This document shows positions 12,099 to 16,097 of a DNA stretch of 16,097 nt, one piece after another. The notes under the pieces were generated by a model. That model saw only the letters and a list, made by a program, of their open reading frames with translations, had not been told where the DNA came from and made no database searches. The stretch is taken from positions 1-16,097 of the forward strand of contig JALURH010000042.1 of assembly GCA_027017025.1 (NCBI GenBank), in the 5' to 3' direction. Position 1 is the first letter of the stretch, and the number at the start of each line of letters is the position of its first letter. The stretch comes from Thermofilaceae archaeon (lineage in GTDB: Archaea > Thermoproteota > Thermoprotei > Thermofilales > Thermofilaceae). Both the position numbers and the translations under genes were made by a program.

Positions 12099-13202
12099 AT
12101 GAAGGTGACAATCAGCCTCATAAAAGCAGACATAGGTGGATGGGTAGGGCACTCAGTCGTCCACCCCAAACAAGAAGAACTCGCACGCAAAAAACTCCAA
12201 GAAGCAAAGGAGACAGGCCTACTAATCGACTACTACGTATTCCATGCAGGAGACGACCTCCAGCTACTAATGACACACACCAAGGGAGAAGCAAACCCCG
12301 AAGTACATAAACTCGCCTGGGACACATTCGTAGAAGTAACAGAGAAGGTAAGCAAACCACTCAAACTATATGGTGCAGGACAAGACCTACTCTCAGACAC
12401 ATTCTCTGGAAACATAAGGGGGATGGGCCCAGGAGTAGCCGAAATGGAGATAGAAGAGAGGAAATCCGAGCCAATACTCGTATTCTCAGCAGACAAAACA
12501 GAGCCAGGAGCATGGAACTACAAACTCTACAAAATATTCGCAGACCCATTCAACACAGCAGGACTAGTAATAGACCCATCAATGCACGACGGATTCACAT
12601 TCGAAATAATGGACGTAATAGAACACAAAATAGTACACATGAATGCACCCGAGGAGCTATACGACATCCTCGCACTAATAGGCACACCATCAAGATACGT
12701 AGTCAGAAAAGTCTACAGGAAAAAAGACAAACTAATAGCGGCATCAGCGTCGGTAACACGGCTGAGCCTAATCGCAGGCAGATACGTAGGCAAAGATGAC
12801 CCCGTACTCATAGTAAGAGCACAACACGGACTACCCGCAGTAGGAGAAATCCTAGAAGCATTCTCATTCCCACACCTAGTAGCAGGATGGATGCGTGGAT
12901 CACACCACGGACCACTAATGCCAGTACCACTCAAATACGCCAAATGCACACGCTTCGACGGACCACCAAGAGTAGTAGGACTAGGATTCCAGCTCCACAA
13001 CGGAACGCTAGAGGGACCAGTAGACCTATTCGACGACCCAGCATTCGACTACACACGCACAATAGCACAACAAGTAACAGACTACATGCGCAGACACGGA
13101 GCATTCATGCCACACCGCTTAGGGCCCGAGGAGATGGAATATACTACTCTGCCGGGAGTATTAGAGAAACTCAAGGACAGGTTCCAGAAAGCAGAGGACT
13201 AA
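12099..13202 (+). CDS. fbp: Fructose-1,6-bisphosphate aldolase/phosphatase (archaeal FBPase class V)
   Basis: A 367-residue bifunctional enzyme of gluconeogenesis that condenses dihydroxyacetone phosphate and glyceraldehyde 3-phosphate and then dephosphorylates the product to fructose 6-phosphate in one active site. Compared with the Sulfolobus tokodaii and Thermoproteus neutrophilus enzymes, every key residue falls at the same number: D11, H18, D52, D53, Q95, D132 and K133 for magnesium and phosphate binding, and Y229, K232, D233 and D234 for the Schiff-base lysine and its partners. The N-terminus MKVTISLIKADIGGWVGHS is typical, fixing the start at 12099. The length is a little below the usual 370-390 because the C-terminus is short. 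A T-rich terminator follows. Despite being a core enzyme, it shares the A+C-rich coding strand of the block that ends here. Confidence 0.97.
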   Translation: MKVTISLIKADIGGWVGHSVVHPKQEELARKKLQEAKETGLLIDYYVFHAGDDLQLLMTHTKGEANPEVHKLAWDTFVEVTEKVSKPLKLYGAGQDLLSDTFSGNIRGMGPGVAEMEIEERKSEPILVFSADKTEPGAWNYKLYKIFADPFNTAGLVIDPSMHDGFTFEIMDVIEHKIVHMNAPEELYDILALIGTPSRYVVRKVYRKKDKLIAASASVTRLSLIAGRYVGKDDPVLIVRAQHGLPAVGEILEAFSFPHLVAGWMRGSHHGPLMPVPLKYAKCTRFDGPPRVVGLGFQLHNGTLEGPVDLFDDPAFDYTRTIAQQVTDYMRRHGAFMPHRLGPEEMEYTTLPGVLEKLKDRFQKAED

Positions 13203-13207
13203 ACATA

Positions 13208-13222
13208 TTTCTTTTTTCTCTT
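13208..13222 (+). terminator. T-rich terminator after fbp
   Basis: TTTCTTTTTTCTCTT follows the fbp stop by five bases. Such pyrimidine tracts with a T6 core end archaeal transcripts. It coincides with the right edge of the A+C-rich block. Confidence 0.6.
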
Positions 13223-13414
13223 GATTAGTAAAATCTAAATGTTTATTGATATAAGCCTGTAGGCTCTCAGCAAATTTTAGTTAATTAATGTTGATAGCTT
13301 GTTTAAGCCATGTAGCATATAAAAGTATCCTCAATAAATGTGTAGCTTATAGCGTAAAGCTGGTTAGTCTAACACCATATAAGCCGAGCTGTTAGGTCTG
13401 GAATGAAAGGATCA

Positions 13415-13424
13415 TCTTATAAGA
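13415..13424 (+). promoter_or_regulatory. Palindromic TATA element before the next gene
   Basis: TCTTATAAGA is a perfect 10-base palindrome; initiation about 26 bases downstream falls at the ATG 13443. The 240-base gap between fbp and this gene also contains two copies of ATATAAGCC (near 13249 and 13377) and small hairpins such as GTTAG-T-CTAAC, but no RNA gene that I can support. Confidence 0.4.
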
Positions 13425-13442
13425 CAAAATAATAATAGGAAA

Positions 13443-14156
13443 ATGGGTAACCTAAGAATCGGGGTAGTCATTATCTCTGGGGAGGTACAAATGGATACAG
13501 CAGGGCTTATAGGAGTAAGGGAGTTGGTTCAGAAAGCCTTGGACTATATTAAGAGGGAGATACCTCAAGCGAAGATAGTAGATCCGGGAAGTGGCAACAC
13601 TATAATAAACATTGAGCAGCTTGAGATTAGAGAGGAGCAAGCCCTAATTCCAGAAGAGAAGAGATATCTTGCAGCAACTCTAGAACTAGATATACCTCCA
13701 CTCCATCACATAGTAGTAAAACTAGGCTATATACCTCAGACAGAGAAATATGCAGTAATGATTAGCGAAGCATTTGAGAAATACCTACTCATGGAGACAC
13801 GAGAGTATAGGGAGCTAACGCCTAGCCACAGAAAACTAGTAGAGAAAATCCTATCTGAGGAGCGAGTACACCCACTAGAGGAGTATATACAGGAGCTGGA
13901 GAAAACGCTGAACAAAACTAGGTATAAGCCGCTAGCATGGCTAATATCACACCTAAAAGCTGTCCAGGAGATAGCTAGTGAATACAAGGTAAATATATTG
14001 GATACGGAGAAACATGGGTACACTGGAATATTCATGTACACGGAGGCAGAGAACATAGACAATATCCTGAATACACTGGAGATATTAGCCAAATACATAC
14101 AGAAATTCGAGGAAAAATACAGAGAAATAAATAAATACAATGCACGCGTTGCGTAG
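13443..14156 (+). CDS. Unrecognised protein with C-terminal coiled coil
   Basis: A 237-residue soluble protein that I do not recognise. The first 130 residues look mixed alpha/beta (KAKIV..., TLELDIPPLHHIVVKLGYI, KYAVMISEAFEKYLL). Residues 135-237 are mostly long charged helices (HRKLVEKILSEERVHPLEEYIQELEKTLNK and ILAKYIQKFEEKYREINKYN) that suggest coiled coils. No membrane helix, zinc motif or P-loop is visible. Two starts compete. ATG 13443 fits a leaderless mRNA from the palindromic TATA element. ATG 13491 (residue 17) has a strong GGGGAGGT sequence four bases upstream and would give 221 residues. The coding strand is G-rich again, unlike the block to its left. It is the only plus-strand gene between fbp and the convergent orphan genes. 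Confidence 0.65.
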   Translation: MGNLRIGVVIISGEVQMDTAGLIGVRELVQKALDYIKREIPQAKIVDPGSGNTIINIEQLEIREEQALIPEEKRYLAATLELDIPPLHHIVVKLGYIPQTEKYAVMISEAFEKYLLMETREYRELTPSHRKLVEKILSEERVHPLEEYIQELEKTLNKTRYKPLAWLISHLKAVQEIASEYKVNILDTEKHGYTGIFMYTEAENIDNILNTLEILAKYIQKFEEKYREINKYNARVA

Positions 14157-14208
14157 ATCCACACCTATATAAAGGCGGAAAGTCCGTTGGATCTTAGACA
14201 CAGCTAAG
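14155..14208. repeat. Tandem hairpins enclosing a TATA-like sequence
   Basis: AGATCCA (14155-14161) pairs with TGGATCT (14188-14194). Within it CGGA (14176-14179) pairs with TCCG (14183-14186) around a three-base loop. A second hairpin, CTTAG (14193-14197) with CTAAG (14204-14208), follows at once. TATATAAAGG lies inside the first stem-loop at about 14166-14175. The region follows the stop of the unknown gene and precedes a convergent gene, so it may be a structured 3' end, a promoter with operator, or a small RNA. Nothing else was found up to 14291. Confidence 0.4.
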
Positions 14209-14291
14209 ACGTAGTGAAATCGTGAAAAACTCAAAGAGGAAAAATACTAAAAAACTAGAGAGAAACCCGGGATCTGAAATTATTTATCAGG

Positions 14292-14936
14292 CTAGAGATC
14301 TATTTCCAGCAATTTTGATAGTCTCTTTCTAGCTCTCTCCAAGTAGTTATTGTGGTAAAGTGTGTATACGAAATTATCTGTATATGTTACTCCAGTAAGC
14401 ACATTTTGATAAAATATTGATTTTAACTCCTCGTCTTCGTATCCCTCCTTGGAGTTCCAAGGATGTCTCCTAAGAGGAGATAGCCTCTCTCCAACTTCAT
14501 CAAATAAAATATACAGGCTTTTGATGAATATTTTAACAGCATCCTTACCGCCATAAACCTCCTTATACTCCTTCGGTATTTTCTCTACTAAATACTTTAG
14601 TCTACTATTATCGGGAATAGCCATATTTCTTATAGCTAATGCAAGCTCGGAGTTCTCTCTATCAATCTCTATTTCCAGATTCTCCTTAGGACCTTTCCAC
14701 GGAGATACCTGAAATATCCCTGTTAAAACTAAGGCCTTTCTAGCAACTTCATCTTCAATAGCTTCATAAGCTTCTGGAAACCTTATCTTAAGAGTCTCTA
14801 AATTCAATTTATCTATCTCACCTAGCCTTTTAGCGATCACATTTTGAATAATACCCTTAATTGCAAGCTTGATTCTCCCCTCCCAACTGACTTCATTAAT
14901 CTTTTTCTCAAAGCTCTTATAGTTAAATTCGACCAC
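14292..14936 (-). CDS. Unrecognised helical protein
   Basis: A 214-residue soluble, mostly helical protein that I do not recognise. It begins VEFNYKSFEKKINEVSWEGR, has a hydrophobic central helix (EVARKALVLTGIFQVSPW), and a C-terminal half with GGKDAVKIFIKSLYILFDEVGERLSPLRRHPW and NNYLERARKRLSKLLEIDL. There are no membrane helices, metal motifs or nucleotide-binding loops. The start codon is GTG at 14936, inside GGGTGGTC; an AT-rich box (about 14951-14960) 18-25 bases upstream fits a leaderless transcript. The coding strand is purine-rich, supporting a real gene. Its neighbour is a membrane protein on the same strand 97 bases upstream, possibly in the same transcript. Confidence 0.6.
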   Translation of the reverse strand: MVEFNYKSFEKKINEVSWEGRIKLAIKGIIQNVIAKRLGEIDKLNLETLKIRFPEAYEAIEDEVARKALVLTGIFQVSPWKGPKENLEIEIDRENSELALAIRNMAIPDNSRLKYLVEKIPKEYKEVYGGKDAVKIFIKSLYILFDEVGERLSPLRRHPWNSKEGYEDEELKSIFYQNVLTGVTYTDNFVYTLYHNNYLERARKRLSKLLEIDL

Positions 14937-15033
14937 CCAAAAATATGGAAGTAAAATTTATGATTTCAATATTTGTGAATTTAGTACCCCTGCCTTGTAC
15001 TCTAAAGTCGACTATATAATAGGTACTGAGCTC

Positions 15034-15354
15034 CTAGGAACTTTTACTTCTAAATTTCTGATTTAGGCAAAGATAGATATAGACGATGACAAAGCCTATA
15101 GGCATATAGGAGATTATTTTTCCCACCTTTACAATCTGTGTCTTAAATTCATCTATCCAGCTTTCATCTTTGACTAGCAAACGTGGTAATAGAAAAATTG
15201 ATGTAGTTAGCCCACTGAGGTAAGCTATTATAAGAGCATCAATGAGCATAGAAATAGTTTCTGGAAATAGCGGGAGCCAAGACCTAATGAGGATATATAA
15301 TGTTATTAAAACCAAGATATTTTTAACTCTTCCAAGGACTATAAATGGGGTCAT
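15034..15354 (-). CDS. Small three-helix membrane protein
   Basis: A 106-residue protein with three predicted membrane helices at about residues 12-28 (ILVLITLYILIRSWLPLF), 34-58 (SMLIDALIIAYLSGLTTSIFLL) and 77-97 (IISYMPIGFVIVYIYLC). A charged loop (PRLLVKDESWIDEFKTQ) lies between the second and third, and the tail is basic. I do not recognise the family. The ATG at 15354 overlaps by ten bases the ATG of a short plus-strand ORF at 15345, so the true start may be a downstream codon. No good TATA box lies at the right distance on the minus strand, which weakens the case. It could be expressed together with the minus-strand orphan downstream of it. Confidence 0.5.
   Translation of the reverse strand: MTPFIVLGRVKNILVLITLYILIRSWLPLFPETISMLIDALIIAYLSGLTTSIFLLPRLLVKDESWIDEFKTQIVKVGKIISYMPIGFVIVYIYLCLNQKFRSKSS
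15320..15327 (+). promoter_or_regulatory. TATA-like element before a short plus-strand ORF
   Basis: TTTTTAAC lies about 22 bases before ATG 15345, inside the N-terminal coding region of the opposite membrane protein. A similar TTTTTAAG stands before ATG 15584. Both would give leaderless mRNAs. Confidence 0.3.
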
Positions 15355-15472
15355 TAGAGAAACACGAGAACACGGAGCCCCTGGATATCAAGTACATGTT
15401 GGACAAGAACGGTTACGAGATAGTAGAGTAGTGTATGTGTATCCTAGGCATGTGGTATCAGCCAAGAAGTGA
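15345..15472 (+). pseudogene. Short, possibly frameshifted ORF
   Basis: From ATG 15345 an ORF of 28 codons (MGSLEKHENTEPLDIKYM then LDKNGYEIVE) ends at TAG 15429-15431. Restoring one G after the last Glu codon would continue in another frame with VVYVYPRHVVSAKK and stop at 15472, giving about 42 residues. Codon choice looks coding-like on both sides of the break. I do not recognise the product. It may be a decayed small gene, a real 28-residue peptide, or chance. The region between here and 15592 (with a 49-codon ORF in frame with the first part, near 15435-15583) shows nothing else I can support. Confidence 0.25.
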
Positions 15473-15591
15473 GGTATTTAGTCGGAGTGCTTCGATTAGA
15501 GCTAGGTCTAAGTTGGTGGAAAAATGTTCGTGGCTACAAGGAGCCCTAGTTTTTAAGCTATTCTTGGTCGTTATAGGGCTTTAATGAGCAA

Positions 15592-15771
15592 GTGCTGGAT
15601 GGAGGATTTCCTAGGGATAAAGCTGGGAAACCGATGGATATGGTATATGAGTTCCTGGAATTGCTTGATGAAAGAGGCGATAGGAGACCGGCTAAAGAGA
15701 TCTTGGAGAAGGTCAAGAATCTGAGAGAAGAAGCTTCACAAATATTTAAAGAACATGGTCTAATACCCTAA
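15592..15771 (+). CDS. Small charged helical protein, possibly an antitoxin or remnant
   Basis: A 59-residue ORF with GTG start at 15592, or 45 residues from ATG 15634. The sequence is clearly protein-like: KPMDMVYEFLELLDERGDRRP, then AKEILEKVKNLREEASQIFK, then EHGLIP. It is an amphipathic, highly charged helical protein, the kind of sequence seen in antitoxin C-termini, but I see no AbrB or ribbon-helix-helix domain. A TTTTTAAG box points to ATG 15584, which is out of frame; adding one G after AAG at 15590-15592 would join it in frame as MSKVLDGG, so a one-base deletion may have damaged the start. A VapC-type toxin gene lies on the opposite strand beyond it, so they are not an ordinary vapBC operon. 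Confidence 0.45.
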   Translation: MLDGGFPRDKAGKPMDMVYEFLELLDERGDRRPAKEILEKVKNLREEASQIFKEHGLIP

Positions 15772-15913
15772 GACGGTATCGTAGTTTTCTGGAGGAGCAT
15801 ATACCTTGATGTATAAAATATCTAAGCCTTAGTAGCTAATGTGTCTCCACGACCGTGGGGTCTAGGGGTCGAAGAATATAAGTAACATCCTCCATAACCT
15901 CTGGTATTTTCGG
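15772..15913. other. Spacer with a short perfect hairpin
   Basis: This 142-base spacer contains CCACG-AC-CGTGG (about 15847-15858) and AT-rich stretches, but no gene or recognised RNA. Confidence 0.3.
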
Positions 15914-16096
15914 TTAGAAGGAATCGAGGTATGTATCCGTAATGTTCTTTAGGTTAACTACCTGTATTCCCAGGGTTTCAGCGTTTTCCACTATGTATTT
16001 ATCGCTTGTTACTAGTGGTAAGTCATAGTGTTTTGCTGTCGCAACGTGGAAGGAATCGAAGTAGTGTAGTTCCCCCCCATGTACCCTATATAGCTT
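15914..16096 (-). CDS. vapC: PIN-domain protein (VapC-type toxin), C-terminal part, cut by window end
   Basis: On the minus strand, a reading frame enters from the window end and stops at TAA (complement of 15914-15916) after 60 residues. It is the last third of a PIN-domain ribonuclease: LHYFDSFHVATAKHYDLPLV with the third acidic residue (Asp of FDSFHVA), then TSDKYIVENAETLGIQVVNL with the T-S-D motif holding the fourth acidic residue. VapC toxins cut tRNA or rRNA with Mg2+ and are restrained by a VapB antitoxin usually encoded just upstream. That position lies beyond the window, so the partner cannot be seen. The catalytic residues present are intact, so the toxin may be active. The PIN call is strong; VapC rather than another PIN nuclease is likely from size and motif. 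Confidence 0.85.
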   Translation of the reverse strand, partial: KLYRVHGGELHYFDSFHVATAKHYDLPLVTSDKYIVENAETLGIQVVNLKNITDTYLDSF

Positions 16097-16097
16097 T

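Noticed and set aside
10752..12111. Minus-strand ORFs of 136 and 147 codons opposite the MNT and methyltransferase genes
   Set aside because: The A+C-rich plus-strand genes leave long open antisense frames rich in Phe, Leu, Ser and Cys; no promoter or domain supports them.
12118..13228. Several ORFs of 60-113 codons overlapping fbp on both strands
   Set aside because: They are shadows of the fbp gene created by its A+C-rich codons; their products are low-complexity and Arg/Ser/Thr-rich.
15242..15472. 76-codon plus-strand ORF
   Set aside because: Its first half is antisense to the membrane protein gene and looks like a shadow frame; only its last 14 codons look coding-like, and these are discussed with the possible frameshifted ORF at 15345.
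1..16097. CRISPR arrays, tRNA or rRNA genes, insertion sequences
   Set aside because: No regularly spaced repeats, no T-loop-like sequences in cloverleaf context, and no transposase were found on either strand.

Overview
The window looks like chromosomal DNA from a hyperthermophilic crenarchaeon, most likely Desulfurococcales-like. The evidence is a crenarchaeal-type single-stranded DNA-binding protein, an archaeal fructose-1,6-bisphosphate aldolase/phosphatase with every known catalytic residue, a PAC2-family protein, a TrmB-family regulator, a stand-alone AlaX editing protein, a TMK with a zinc-ribbon extension, TATA boxes placed so that many mRNAs would be leaderless, and at least one archaeal C/D box guide RNA. 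The DNA is moderately AT-rich. No species can be named from sequence alone, and no rRNA or tRNA genes were seen.

Layout. 1-5.9 kb is a compact set of housekeeping genes: the end of a MOFRL-type glycerate kinase; a minus-strand pair (small heat-shock protein, then SSB); a membrane GT2 glycosyltransferase; a SWIM zinc-finger protein; a plus-strand operon of YfcE-type phosphoesterase, inositol-monophosphatase-family enzyme and TatD-type hydrolase; and an unrecognised minus-strand protein. 5.9-9.1 kb alternates genes (AlaX, PAC2, TrmB) with RNA-rich spacers. These spacers hold one convincing C/D box sRNA (6958-7014), three weaker candidates with the same architecture, and a nested hairpin near 8.8 kb.

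9.12-13.20 kb is a plus-strand block of six genes: a small membrane protein, zinc-ribbon TMK, a HEPN/MNT toxin-antitoxin pair, a SAM methyltransferase and the FBP aldolase/phosphatase. Its coding strand is rich in A and C, whereas other genes in the window have G-rich coding strands. The block therefore has a different mutational history from its flanks. 13.4-16.1 kb is accessory in character: two orphan proteins, a three-helix membrane protein, short or possibly broken ORFs, and the C-terminal part of a PIN-domain (VapC-type) toxin cut by the window end.

Functional links: YfcE, IMPase and TatD are spaced 4 and 15 bases apart and are probably co-transcribed. Hsp20 and SSB form a second short operon. 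HEPN and MNT overlap by 46 bases and are a textbook toxin-antitoxin arrangement. I did not find a clearly new multi-gene system. The most unusual items are the guide-RNA-rich spacers, the compositional block with its toxin-antitoxin pair and zinc-ribbon TMK, and the decayed-looking tail next to the VapC fragment.
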